A stretch of 38,120 bases of DNA from an uncultured Alphaproteobacteria bacterium. Lineage in GTDB: Bacteria > Pseudomonadota > Alphaproteobacteria > CAAGCB01 > CAG-977. The notes beneath the pieces were generated by a model. The model worked only from the letters and a program-made list of their open reading frames with translations. It ran no database searches and was not told the origin of the DNA. Shown here piece after piece: positions 13,983-22,282 of this stretch (positions within the stretch are counted from its first letter, which is position 1; the number at the start of each line of letters is the position of its first letter). Both the position numbers and the translations under genes were made by a program. The stretch is taken from positions 1 through 38,120 of the forward strand of contig CALYBD010000025.1 of assembly GCA_944393745.1 (NCBI GenBank), read 5' to 3'.

Positions 13983-15457
13983 TGGACAAAGGTTTTCTGC
14001 CCTATCAGCGCGAATTGACGGATTGCGTATTTAAATACCCCGTGACCGTCGTCGAAAAATCACGCCGAACGGGATACACTTGGGCGGCGGCGGGAATCTC
14101 CGTTTTGATTTCGGCGGCGGAAAACAACCCGTCGGATACGTATTACATGGGCTATGATTTGGAGATGGCTCGCGAATTTATCGAGGTCGCGGGGGAATGG
14201 GCAAAACGTTTTTCCATGCTTTCTTCCGCCGTTGAAGAGTACGTTTTTGAAGATCCGGAATCCCCCGAAAAGAACATCAAAGCCTTTCGCATAACGTTTG
14301 CAAACGGCCGCAAGATTGTCGCGCTGCCCTCCGTTCCGAGGGCTTTGCGCGGCAAACAGGGCTTTGTTTTAATTGACGAAGCGGCATTCCACGATGATTT
14401 GGCCGAAGTTTTAAAGGCGGCTTTCGCCCTTTTGATTTGGGGCGGCAAAGTTTTAATCCTTTCAACGCATGACGGCGAAGACAATCCGTTCAACGAACTG
14501 ATTAACGACATCAGAGCGGGCAAAAAGCCTTACAAACTATTGCGCTGCACGTTCGACGACGCTTTAAAGGACGGGCTTTATCAAAGGATTTGCAAGAAAA
14601 CGGGCAAAGAATGGAGCGCGGACGCCGAACGAAAATGGCGGCAGGATATTATTGATTTTTACGGCGACGACGCGGAAGAAGAATTGTTTTGCGTACCTTC
14701 CAGAGGTTCGGGAACGTACCTGACCCGCGCTTTGATCGAACGGGCAATGGCCGCCGACATTCCCGTGTTGCGTTTGGCGCATAAGGACGATTTTGCCGCG
14801 CTGCCCCCGGAAATACGCGAAAAAAGTATTGACGACTGGCTTTCTGACAACGTTGAAAGCCTGTTAAACGCCGTTCCGGACGACGGGCTGACATCGTTTG
14901 GGTTCGACTTTGGCAGGTCGGGCGATTTATCCGTCCTGTGGATTTTACAGGAACAAAAAGACCTTAGTTTGAAAACGCCCTTTGTCATAGAGCTTTCAAA
15001 CACACCGTTTGACCAGCAACGTCAAATCCTGTTTTACGTCATCGACCGTCTGCCGCGTTTTCACTCGGGCGCGATGGATGCCAGAGGAAACGGATCGTAT
15101 TTGGCGGAAGCGTGCTGGCAAAAATACGGTTCGGGCAAAATCGACAAGGTCATGCTGTCGCAGGGCTGGTATCGGGACAACATGCCGGCCTTAAAAGCGC
15201 GATTTGAGGATGCGACGCTTTTAATCCCGAAAGACGCCGATATATTAAGCGACCTGCGCGCCTTAAAGGTCGTCAAGGGAATAGCGTGCGTTCCGGAAAA
15301 AAGGATGGTTGGCAAAAACGGACTAAAGCGTCACGGCGATGCGGCGGTTGCTTTGGCTTTTGCCGTTGCGGCGTCAAGAACCGATCCGGTTGAATACGAT
15401 TATATGACGTATGACGCCGATGACGACGGATTCAATTTCAAGGAAGGGACATATTAA
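13982..15457 (+). CDS. Large terminase subunit (Mu gp28-like)
   Basis: The 491-residue product is the packaging motor. The ATPase half has a variant Walker A (VVEKSRRTGYTWA, about 20-32) and Walker B with catalytic acidic residue (GFVLIDEAAFHDD, about 129-141), followed by the coupling motif LILSTHDG. The C-terminal RNase H-like nuclease shows FGFDFGRSGDLSVLW (first aspartates) and MDARGNGSYLAE. The order small terminase, large terminase, portal is that of Mu. Confidence 0.92.
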   Translation: MDKGFLPYQRELTDCVFKYPVTVVEKSRRTGYTWAAAGISVLISAAENNPSDTYYMGYDLEMAREFIEVAGEWAKRFSMLSSAVEEYVFEDPESPEKNIKAFRITFANGRKIVALPSVPRALRGKQGFVLIDEAAFHDDLAEVLKAAFALLIWGGKVLILSTHDGEDNPFNELINDIRAGKKPYKLLRCTFDDALKDGLYQRICKKTGKEWSADAERKWRQDIIDFYGDDAEEELFCVPSRGSGTYLTRALIERAMAADIPVLRLAHKDDFAALPPEIREKSIDDWLSDNVESLLNAVPDDGLTSFGFDFGRSGDLSVLWILQEQKDLSLKTPFVIELSNTPFDQQRQILFYVIDRLPRFHSGAMDARGNGSYLAEACWQKYGSGKIDKVMLSQGWYRDNMPALKARFEDATLLIPKDADILSDLRALKVVKGIACVPEKRMVGKNGLKRHGDAAVALAFAVAASRTDPVEYDYMTYDADDDGFNFKEGTY

Positions 15458-15458
15458 G

Positions 15459-16982
15459 ATGGCTGTTTTATTAGACCGGTTCGGCAAACCCGTTAAAACG
15501 TCAAATTTAACGAAAGAAGACGCGTCCTGTCTGATTGGGGGCGTTCGGACGCATGAATCGGGGTATCCGTCTTTCGGACTGACGCCTAAAAAACTGTCAA
15601 GCCTTCTTAGATCCGCCGACGAGGGCAACATGGACGCTTATTTGGATTTGGCCGAAGAAATGGAAGAAAAGGAACCGCAGTACCTTTCCGTTTTAGGGAC
15701 GCGCAAACGAGCCGTATCACAGCTGGAAGTCAGCGTCGAGGCGGCTGGAAGCTCTGCGGAAGAAGAAAAGCACGCCGATTTTGTCCGTGAATTTATCGCC
15801 CGTGACACGCTTTCCGACGAACTGTTCGACCTGATGGACGCGGTCGGCAAAGGCTTTTCCGTTTCAGAAATCATTTGGGAATGTTCGGAAAAACAATGGC
15901 AGCCGCTTAAAATTCAGCATATCAATCCGAAATGGTTCGCTTTGGATAATGATATGCGGACGCTATTGTTAAAAACGCAGGACGGCAAAGTTCCGCTTGA
16001 ACCGTTTAAATATATTCAGTGCGTCATGAACGCGAAATCGGGGTTACCCCTTCGCGGCGGTTTGGCGCGCGTCGTGTCTTGGTATTATATGTTTAAAAAC
16101 TTTGACGTCAAAAGCTGGGTCACGTTTTTGGAAGTCTACGGCCAACCTTTGCGCGTCGGTAAATACGGGGCGAATGCGACGCAAAAGGACAAAGAAACGC
16201 TGATGCGCGCCGTTTACAACATCGGCGCGGATACGGCGGCGTGCATTCCCGAAAGCATGATGATCGAATTCGTTACGGCGCAAAATTCCGGTTCGGCGGA
16301 ACTGTATCAGCAGTTTGCGCAGTATGTCGATTTAATGATTTCAAAAATCGTTTTGGGGCAAACGACAACGACGGACGCCGTGTCGGGCGGACACGCGGTT
16401 TCAAAAGAACATAACGAAGTCCGCCGCGATATCATGCGATCCGACGCCAAACAGCTGGCGGCCGTTTTAAAGCGCGATTTGATTATCCCGATGATTGATT
16501 TGAACTTCGGAACGCAGAAAAATTATCCGAACATACGCATCGGAAATTTCGACGACGATGATTTAACGGCGCTGTCCGACACGCTGGCAAAGCTGGTGCC
16601 GTTGGGGCTTCAAGTATCCGCATCGCAGGTACGTTCAAAAATCGGTCTTGATGCGCCGAAAGACGAAAACGACGTTTTGAAATATGCCGCACCGTCCTTT
16701 GCTCCGGCGCTTAATCAGGCACAAAAATCTTTAAACGAAGCCGAAAAATCCGACCCCGATTCCGTCGATGAAGCCGTCAAAGAAATGGAAGCCGAATGGG
16801 AACGCGTTTTAACGCCCGTTATTCAACCGGTTGAACGGCTTTTAAACGATTGTCACAGCTATGACGAAGCGTTTCAACGTCTTGCCGAAGCATATCCGGA
16901 CATGGATGCCGCCGCTTTGACGGAATATCTGGCGCAAGCTCTGTTTAGGGCAAACTTAACAGGGCGTTTAAATCATGGTTAA
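15459..16982 (+). CDS. Portal protein (DUF935, Mu gp29-like)
   Basis: The 507-residue product has the DUF935 portal signatures: YPSFGLTPKKLSSLLRSADEGNMDAYLDLAEEMEEKEPQY in outline near the start, KGFSVSEIIWE, GLARVVSWYYMFKNFDVKSW, FLEVYGQPLRVGKY and MIEFVTAQ. It forms the ring through which DNA enters the head. The start at 15459 (MAVLLDRFG) follows AAGGAAGGGA. It overlaps the F-like gene by 8 bases. Confidence 0.92.
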   Translation: MAVLLDRFGKPVKTSNLTKEDASCLIGGVRTHESGYPSFGLTPKKLSSLLRSADEGNMDAYLDLAEEMEEKEPQYLSVLGTRKRAVSQLEVSVEAAGSSAEEEKHADFVREFIARDTLSDELFDLMDAVGKGFSVSEIIWECSEKQWQPLKIQHINPKWFALDNDMRTLLLKTQDGKVPLEPFKYIQCVMNAKSGLPLRGGLARVVSWYYMFKNFDVKSWVTFLEVYGQPLRVGKYGANATQKDKETLMRAVYNIGADTAACIPESMMIEFVTAQNSGSAELYQQFAQYVDLMISKIVLGQTTTTDAVSGGHAVSKEHNEVRRDIMRSDAKQLAAVLKRDLIIPMIDLNFGTQKNYPNIRIGNFDDDDLTALSDTLAKLVPLGLQVSASQVRSKIGLDAPKDENDVLKYAAPSFAPALNQAQKSLNEAEKSDPDSVDEAVKEMEAEWERVLTPVIQPVERLLNDCHSYDEAFQRLAEAYPDMDAAALTEYLAQALFRANLTGRLNHG

Positions 16983-18255
16983 ATCTGATTTTTCCCCTTT
17001 GCCGCCTGCTGAAGCAATCCGTTTTTTTCAAAAAAAAGGATACAAATTCGGTTTTGATTGGCGCGACGTTTGGAAAGAAGAACACGCGGTCGCCTTTACC
17101 GTCGCCAAAGCGATGCAGATTGACATTTTGCAAGATATTCGCGCCGCTTTGCAGGACGCTTTGGAAAACGGCACGACGTTTGATCAGTTTAAAAAAGACC
17201 TGATTCCCGTTTTGCAAAAAAAGGGCTGGTGGGGCAAAAAGGAAAAAACCGATCCGAAAACGGGATTGACGGAAAAGGTAACGCTCGGCACGCCGCGCCG
17301 CCTGTCAATCATTTACGACACGAACATTCGCACGGCGTATGCGGCGGGAGAATGGGCGGCGATTGAAGAAAACGCCGAAGACGCGCCTTATTTGCGTTAT
17401 GTTTGCGTTTTGGACGAACGCACGCGGGCGCAACACCGCCAATGGCACGATTTGATTTTGCGTTATGACGATCCGTTCTGGGCGACGCATTATCCGCCGA
17501 ACGGCTGGAAATGCCGTTGTTCCGTCATTCAATATTCCGATAACGATTTAAAGCGGCGCGGTTTCGTACCGTCAAAAAGCCCTCAGATTCGTTATACCGA
17601 ATGGGAAAACAAACGAACGGGGAAAATCGAACAAATCCCCGAAGGCATTGCGCCGGGTTTTGATTATAACGTCGGCAAAGCCAGATACCGCGCTTTTACG
17701 CCTGAACCTGACGGCAATCCGCCGCAGACGTTCCAAAACCGCGCCGCCGAACTGCCGCCTTTGCCCGAAGCCTCGCCGATGCCGGAAAATTCCGTTTTGC
17801 CCGAAGGATTGAGCGATACGGAATACGCCCGCGCTTTTTTGTCCGAATTCGGCGCGGATATCGGAAAACCCGTCGTTTATACCGATGTTGTCGGAGAACC
17901 GCTTGTTATCGACGAAGGGCTGTTTTTGAATAAGAAAACCATGAAATTTAAAGCTAATAAATTAGGTCGCGGCATCTATATGCGTTTATTGGCTAAAGCG
18001 ATTAAAGATCCCGATGAAATCTGGTTAATGTGGGGAAATGATACGGAAAAAAGACCTTTGCGCCGCCGTTACATTAAAATTTTTGAGAATACGGACGGCA
18101 GTCACTGTTTGACCGTATTTGAAAAAGACAAAGAACAATGGCGCGGTGTAACGACATTCCCTGCTCAATTATATGAAGGGAAACAGATTAAGGATGAATA
18201 TGTAAATGAACAGCGTAACGGATTTCTTGCCTATAAGAAAAGGCAGGTCAAGTAG
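16975..18255 (+). CDS. Mu F-like head morphogenesis protein with C-terminal PBECR2-type toxin domain
   Basis: Residues 1-240 form the Mu F domain: LPPAEAIRFFQKKGYKFGFD, IYDTNIRTAYAAGEW, RTRAQHRQWHDLIL and WATHYPPNGWKCRCSV. After a proline-rich linker (about 245-280) the last 135 residues form a separate domain (PVVYTDVVGEPLVIDEGLF, LGRGIYMRLLAKAIKDPDEI, RRRYIKIFE, WRGVTTFPA) that I read as PBECR2, a barnase/EndoU/colicin-like nuclease fold found in phage polyvalent and head proteins. Mu F itself has a different C-terminus. Delivery with the DNA into a new host would be possible for a domain attached to a head protein, but this is inference. Confidence 0.85.
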   Translation: MVKSDFSPLPPAEAIRFFQKKGYKFGFDWRDVWKEEHAVAFTVAKAMQIDILQDIRAALQDALENGTTFDQFKKDLIPVLQKKGWWGKKEKTDPKTGLTEKVTLGTPRRLSIIYDTNIRTAYAAGEWAAIEENAEDAPYLRYVCVLDERTRAQHRQWHDLILRYDDPFWATHYPPNGWKCRCSVIQYSDNDLKRRGFVPSKSPQIRYTEWENKRTGKIEQIPEGIAPGFDYNVGKARYRAFTPEPDGNPPQTFQNRAAELPPLPEASPMPENSVLPEGLSDTEYARAFLSEFGADIGKPVVYTDVVGEPLVIDEGLFLNKKTMKFKANKLGRGIYMRLLAKAIKDPDEIWLMWGNDTEKRPLRRRYIKIFENTDGSHCLTVFEKDKEQWRGVTTFPAQLYEGKQIKDEYVNEQRNGFLAYKKRQVK

Positions 18256-18266
18256 CGACCTGCCTT
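18241..18266 (+). terminator. Hairpin at the end of the F-like gene
   Basis: AGGCAGGTC (18241-18249) is complementary to GACCTGCCT (18257-18265), with the stop codon in the loop. The T run is almost absent (TTAAAA), so termination is partial at best; it may reduce expression of the accessory genes that follow. Confidence 0.5.
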
Positions 18267-18369
18267 AAAATGCATTGATTGGGATGGCTGCTACATAGCC
18301 CTACAATACATTCCGCATATTTATCATTATGGCATCGAAAAGGAAAAAAATCAAGCAAGGAGGTTTTAA

Positions 18370-18660
18370 ATGAACTTACCGATACAATGGACGCCGGAAC
18401 GCATTGTCAAACAGCATCAGGCTGCCAGTCCCAATGCGACACTGGGACGGGAACTGCCCCGGTTAGACGCCTGTTTGAAAAAATGGGTTGCCACAAAAGA
18501 CACGAACGCCGCAGGCAAAACGTTACTTCTATGCTTTGCGCTTGTCGGACGGTTTAAAAGCCCGACTGCCGAATTGATCGGAAAACGCATTATTGCCGCT
18601 TTTGACGGCCGTGAACAAGAATTGGCTTCGGCCGTTGACCGCGCCGCATGGAATATTTAA
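18370..18660 (+). CDS. Unknown accessory protein
   Basis: The 96-residue product starts after an excellent ribosome site (AAGGAGGTTTTAA). It is helical and soluble (PERIVKQHQAASPNATLGRE, then KTLLLCFALVGRFKSPTAEL). It is the first of five small genes inserted between the F-like and protease genes, a place where Mu has only its tail-completion gene G. The family is unknown to me. Confidence 0.6.
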   Translation: MNLPIQWTPERIVKQHQAASPNATLGRELPRLDACLKKWVATKDTNAAGKTLLLCFALVGRFKSPTAELIGKRIIAAFDGREQELASAVDRAAWNI

Positions 18661-18672
18661 GGAAAAAGATAA

Positions 18673-18921
18673 ATGACGTTTGAAGAAGCATTAAAAGCCA
18701 TGCGCGAAGGGGAATTTGTCATATTTGACGGCCGTTCCTATCCTTTGTGCCTGATTGATAATCGGGTTTGCGAATTAACTCATCACGGCTTTGAACCGCT
18801 GGACAGCATGAATACCTGCAACATTATGCGCTGTGATTAGCGGATTTTCGGCGTTGAAGACGATAAACGGATTCCTGTCGGTATTCGTCATTTTTCGGTA
18901 ATCAAAGGGAATAAGAAATGA
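18673..18921 (+). pseudogene. Tad2-like (DUF2829-type) small gene interrupted by an amber codon
   Basis: The ATG at 18673 opens 55 codons (MTFEEALKAMREGEFVIFDG at the start) up to TAG at 18838-18840. The same frame then stays open for 26 more codons (RIFGVEDDKRIPVGIRHF...) to a TGA that overlaps the next ATG as ATGA, the usual junction in this operon. Reading TGG for TAG would give CDWRIF, and proteins of the DUF2829 type typically end with a D-W motif. I therefore think a G-to-A change created the stop. The N-terminus resembles Thoeris anti-defence 2 (Tad2) proteins, but the similarity is short. A truncated but functional protein or amber read-through are alternatives. Confidence 0.55.
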
Positions 18922-19112
18922 AAGATTTAAAAAATTTCATAACTGACCTGACCCTGCAATACGAAACGAAGATTGATGAGTTAAAAAAAGAAAACGCCCG
19001 TTGTAGGGAAGCCTTGAAAATTATCCGTCAAGAGGTGGAAGAGCAAGGCTGTTGCGCGGATTGGGACGAAATTGTTTATCAATGCGATCAGGCGTTGGGA
19101 GAGCGCAAATGA
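18918..19112 (+). CDS. Small coiled-coil accessory protein
   Basis: The 64-residue product is a helical, charged peptide (TLQYETKIDELKKENARCRE) with a likely coiled coil at residues 10-45 and a pair of cysteines (GCCADWDE). Both ends overlap neighbouring genes by start-stop junctions, so it is translated as part of the accessory cluster. No function is known to me. Confidence 0.6.
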   Translation: MKDLKNFITDLTLQYETKIDELKKENARCREALKIIRQEVEEQGCCADWDEIVYQCDQALGERK

Positions 19113-19312
19113 CATATTATGTTTTATGGATATGCGGAAAAAACAAACAAGGAGAATACGATTCACGCCAAACAACGGCCTGTTCATACGCGCAGGCGTG
19201 CAGGCTTATCCCTTCTCTTTGCGATATGTTTTTTTCCGAGGTTTTACGAGCGGAAATAAGAAGAAACGATTTTGATGAACATCTGCGCGCAAATTCAAGA
19301 AAGGAGGTTTAA
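19109..19312 (+). CDS. Small accessory protein, unknown
   Basis: The 67-residue product begins YYVLWICGKNKQGEYDSRQT, a beta-rich segment, and continues with a helix (SYAQACRLIPSLCDMFF) and a charged tail. It contains four cysteines without a clear metal pattern. Its ATG overlaps the preceding stop. The family is not recognised. Confidence 0.55.
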   Translation: MTYYVLWICGKNKQGEYDSRQTTACSYAQACRLIPSLCDMFFSEVLRAEIRRNDFDEHLRANSRKEV

Positions 19313-19313
19313 A

Positions 19314-19430
19314 ATGATGGAAGCCGTACAAATGCCCGTCTGTACCTGTCCGGGGGTCATTGATTTGTTTTATCCGAGCCTTTTCCTTTTTTTCGGATTT
19401 GTCCTGTGGCTGATGTTTAAACACGCATAA
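19314..19430 (+). CDS. Tiny single-span membrane protein
   Basis: The 38-residue product has a short soluble start with cysteines (MPVCTCPGVIDL) and a transmembrane segment (FYPSLFLFFGFVLWLMF). AGGAGG lies 7 bases before the ATG at 19314, which supports it despite its size. It is the last gene before the terminator of the first late unit. Confidence 0.55.
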   Translation: MMEAVQMPVCTCPGVIDLFYPSLFLFFGFVLWLMFKHA

Positions 19431-19448
19431 AAAACAAAGACCGAAAAT

Positions 19449-19478
19449 AAAGCCGCGTAAAGCGGCTTTGTCATTTTT
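19449..19478 (+). terminator. Terminator of the first late unit
   Basis: AAAGCCGC (19449-19456) pairs with GCGGCTTT (19462-19469) around GTAAA, followed by GTCATTTTT. It separates the accessory cluster from the second late promoter. The bases from 19479 to 19643 hold no gene. Confidence 0.75.
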
Positions 19479-19643
19479 CGGCTATCGTTTTGCGTTATTA
19501 AAACCAAAACGCACACAGCCCCGTTTAATGCCCGTTTAACGTCAATGTTTTTATATGTATTTACAGGCGCGGAAACACTTTTTGATTTTCTTTTGACATT
19601 TTTCCAAATCGGGGCAATATAAAAAACGGCGGGAATCCTGACG

Positions 19644-19700
19644 GTTTGCAGTGAACTGTTCAGAATATTTTTAAAAATCCCGTCCCCCTAAACTGGGGGC
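19644..19700 (+). promoter_or_regulatory. Second late promoter and short hairpin leader
   Basis: The 28-base element of 12545-12572 is repeated exactly at 19644-19671, with dyad TGAACTGTTCA at 19652-19662 and GAATATTTT behind it. The leader to the protease ATG is only about 25 bases and contains CCCCC (19684-19688) opposite GGGGG (19695-19699), one base from the start codon, so the ribosome site may be masked. Confidence 0.7.
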
Positions 19701-20702
19701 ATGAAAAACGAAACCGAAAAATTTGAATTGGCCTGTGCCGAAACCTCTGCCGTCCTGATCGGGACGGAAGGCGAAAACAACGTGCCGAACGTTATCCGTT
19801 TGATGCCCGTGGGCGAAATTGTCGGACGCGACGGGCGGCGTTTTTATCTGAATGATCCCGACGCCGTTATCGAACAAACGCTGGCCTATAAGAAAAATAC
19901 CGACCTGCTAATCGATTACAACCATCAATCCGAATATTCGGAACAAAACGGCCGACCCGCGCCTGCGGCAGGCTGGATGACAGATTTCTTTACGGCCGAC
20001 GGACATTTGTGCGCCGCCGTACAGTGGACGGACAAAGCTGCGGAACACATTAAAAAGCGCGAATTTCGATACATCTCGCCCGTGTTTTACCACACGGACG
20101 GCAATATTCGTTGCATCGTTTCGGCCGCTTTGACAAACACGCCGAATTTTGACCTGAAAGCCTTAAACCAAATAAAGGAGATGAACATGGACAAGGAAAA
20201 AGCCCTTTGTCAGGCATTGGACGCGCCTGACGAAGACAAAGCACTGTTGCGCATCAGCGAACTGAAAGCCGCGCAAAAGGAATTAAACGACATCGCCGCC
20301 GCTCTTAACTGCGAAGCCAAAGCCGAAGCGATTGTCAAAGCAATAAACGAAACAAAAGCGGATCCCGCCAAGTTCGTTGAGATCGACAAAGTGACCGAGC
20401 TGACCCGCGAATTAAACGAAATCAAAGCCGAACGCGCCGAAGAAAAGGCGGAAAACGCGGTCAACGCCGCGATCCGCGACGGCCGTCTGCCGCCGGTTTT
20501 AAAGGAAAACGCCAAAGAGATCTGCAAAAAAATGGGCGAAATGGCATTGAACGAATTCGTTTCAAAAATGCCCAAAGTGTCCGCGCCGTCTTCGGCAGCG
20601 GGCGAACCGCCCAAACCCGCCTGTGACGCTTTGAGCGAAGACGAAAAGGAAATCTGCGAAATCATGGGCATTTCATCGGAAACTTTTAAGAAAGGAAAAT
20701 AA
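19701..20702 (+). CDS. Head maturation protease with scaffold domain (Mu I-like)
   Basis: The 333-residue product has the Mu I protease region in residues 1-150 (VIRLMPVGEIVGRDGRRF, LLIDYNHQSE, GWMTDFFTADGHLCAAVQWT, YISPVFYH) and ends that domain with ALTNTPNFDLKAL. The histidine in DYNHQSE and the serine in YISPVF are likely active-site residues by analogy with the family. From about residue 163 the protein is a highly charged helical scaffold. It processes head proteins during assembly. Confidence 0.88.
   Translation: MKNETEKFELACAETSAVLIGTEGENNVPNVIRLMPVGEIVGRDGRRFYLNDPDAVIEQTLAYKKNTDLLIDYNHQSEYSEQNGRPAPAAGWMTDFFTADGHLCAAVQWTDKAAEHIKKREFRYISPVFYHTDGNIRCIVSAALTNTPNFDLKALNQIKEMNMDKEKALCQALDAPDEDKALLRISELKAAQKELNDIAAALNCEAKAEAIVKAINETKADPAKFVEIDKVTELTRELNEIKAERAEEKAENAVNAAIRDGRLPPVLKENAKEICKKMGEMALNEFVSKMPKVSAPSSAAGEPPKPACDALSEDEKEICEIMGISSETFKKGK
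20187..20702 (+). CDS. Nested scaffold protein (Mu Z-like)
   Basis: An in-frame internal start, ATG 20187 (MDKEKALCQALDAPDEDK), is preceded by AAAGGAG (20174-20180) with a spacing of 6 bases. It would give 171 residues corresponding to the scaffold part of the protease gene, the arrangement known for gene Z inside gene I of Mu. The helical charged sequence (TELTRELNEIKAERAEEKAE) fits a scaffold. Confidence 0.7.
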   Translation: MDKEKALCQALDAPDEDKALLRISELKAAQKELNDIAAALNCEAKAEAIVKAINETKADPAKFVEIDKVTELTRELNEIKAERAEEKAENAVNAAIRDGRLPPVLKENAKEICKKMGEMALNEFVSKMPKVSAPSSAAGEPPKPACDALSEDEKEICEIMGISSETFKKGK

Positions 20703-20703
20703 T

Positions 20704-21111
20704 ATGCCGCAGGTAGATACAAAAGAACGGGACGGCATTCTGATCGTCCACCCCGTTAAAGCCGACACAAAGGTATGCGCCGGAGAAATCGGCTGTTTGG
20801 ACGCGAGCGGATATTTGGTTCCCGCCTCGGCGGCAACGGATTTGAAAGCCGTCGGCCGCATCGAAGAAACCGTTACCGGGGGAACGACGGACGGCGAAGA
20901 AAAAGCGTTAGTCAAAAAGGGCGTGTTTTTGCTGAAAAACAGCTCTGCCGACAAAGTGACCCGCGCGCATATTGAAAGCGATTGTTATCTGTCGGGCGCG
21001 GCCGAAGTCGCCGCAACGGACGGTAAAGGCAGCGGTTCTGCACCGACGCGCTCCAAAGCCGGAAAAGTCATTGACGTCGAAGGCGATTTCGTCGCCGTCA
21101 GATTTGATTAA
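20704..21111 (+). CDS. DUF2190-like capsid decoration protein
   Basis: The 135-residue product is beta-rich and glycine-rich, starting MPQVDTKERDGILIVHPVKA, with GEIGCLDASGYLVPASAATD and a terminal VIDVEGDFVAVRFD. This agrees with the DUF2190 family encoded between scaffold and capsid genes, whose members stabilise the head surface. It is one base downstream of the protease gene. Confidence 0.75.
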   Translation: MPQVDTKERDGILIVHPVKADTKVCAGEIGCLDASGYLVPASAATDLKAVGRIEETVTGGTTDGEEKALVKKGVFLLKNSSADKVTRAHIESDCYLSGAAEVAATDGKGSGSAPTRSKAGKVIDVEGDFVAVRFD

Positions 21112-21122
21112 ACGGAGGAAAT

Positions 21123-22004
21123 ATGAAAATTACGACTGAAAAACTGGCGGCACTGAATACCGCTTTAAAAGGAACGTTCAAGCAGGCTTTTGAAGAAACG
21201 CCCAGCGATTATGAAAAAGTCGCAACAACGATTCCGTCATCGAAAAAATCAAACACCTATGACTGGATCGGTCAGACAATCAATATCCGCGAATGGGCGG
21301 GCGATCGCGTCATTCAGAACCTGACCGAATACGACTACACCATCAAAAACAAAAAGTTTGAAGGAACCGTCGCCGTTAAAAAAGACGATATCGAAGACGA
21401 CGAGGTCGGGAAATACGGCATCATCATGAAAGAACTGGCATACGGCGCGAAAACGCACCCCGACAGCCTGATTTTCGGAGAACTTTTGAAAAACGGCACG
21501 TCGACGGTGTGTTACGACGGCCAGTATTTCTTTGATACCGACCACGACGTCGGCGGCGAAAGCGTGTCGAACTTTACGACGGGAAGCGGCGCGGCATGGT
21601 ATCTGTTAAATACCGCACGCCCCTTAAAACCTCTGATCTGGCAACCCCGTACGCCCGCAAATCTGGTCACAATCGACAACGAAGAAGCCGAACCCGTCTT
21701 TAAACGCGGCGAAATCCTTTACGGCGTCGATTTTCGCGGAAACGCCGGATACGGGTTCTGGCAGATGGCGTACTGTTCCAAACAAGACCTGACAACGGCG
21801 AATTTCAACACGGTTTTCGCCGCGATGATGAGCATGAAACAGCCGAACGGCAAACCGTTAAACAACCGTCCGACGCTGCTGGTCGTTCCGCCTTCTTTGC
21901 GCGCGGCGGCAAAAACAGTCATTGAATCCGAAAAGCTGGCGGACGGCACGACCAACCCGAACAAGGGCGTCGTTGAAATCCTTGTCAGCCCGTGGCTGGC
22001 CTGA
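21123..22004 (+). CDS. Major capsid protein (Mu gpT-like)
   Basis: The 293-residue product matches Mu gpT in size and pattern: LNTALKGTFKQAFEETPSDY, TIPSSKKSNTYDWIG, REWAGDRVIQNL, FEGTVAVKKDDIEDDEVGKY and a C-terminal LLVVPPSLRAAAKTVIESEK. It is the HK97-fold shell subunit. The ribosome site is GGAGG (AAACGGAGGAAAT). Confidence 0.92.
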   Translation: MKITTEKLAALNTALKGTFKQAFEETPSDYEKVATTIPSSKKSNTYDWIGQTINIREWAGDRVIQNLTEYDYTIKNKKFEGTVAVKKDDIEDDEVGKYGIIMKELAYGAKTHPDSLIFGELLKNGTSTVCYDGQYFFDTDHDVGGESVSNFTTGSGAAWYLLNTARPLKPLIWQPRTPANLVTIDNEEAEPVFKRGEILYGVDFRGNAGYGFWQMAYCSKQDLTTANFNTVFAAMMSMKQPNGKPLNNRPTLLVVPPSLRAAAKTVIESEKLADGTTNPNKGVVEILVSPWLA

Positions 22005-22018
22005 AGAAAGGGGGAACA

Positions 22019-22282
22019 ATGACGAAATACGTTGAAATCATTTCAGCCGTTGACGGTTTCAGGCGCGGCGGCGTCGCCCACCCGAACGTTAAAACGGTTC
22101 ACCGCATTGATGCCTTTAGCAAAGAACAGCTGGAGCAGATCAAGAACGAACCGCGTCTGTCCGTCCGTTTTTTCGAGGTTGAGGAGAAAAAGCCCGAAAC
22201 CGAACCGACGGAGCAGAAACAGGAAGAAAACGGGAAAGATGCCCCGAAATCCGACAAAAGCAACGGCAAAAAGGGCAAATAA
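22019..22282 (+). CDS. Mu gp35-like protein
   Basis: The 87-residue product begins with a small folded domain (KYVEIISAVDGFRRGGVAHP ... IDAFSKEQLEQIKNEPRLSV), as in the FluMu gp35-type N-terminal domain, followed by a lysine- and glutamate-rich disordered tail. The ATG at 22019 follows AAAGGGGGAAC. The position between capsid and gp36 fits. Its role is unknown. Confidence 0.65.
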   Translation: MTKYVEIISAVDGFRRGGVAHPNVKTVHRIDAFSKEQLEQIKNEPRLSVRFFEVEEKKPETEPTEQKQEENGKDAPKSDKSNGKKGK

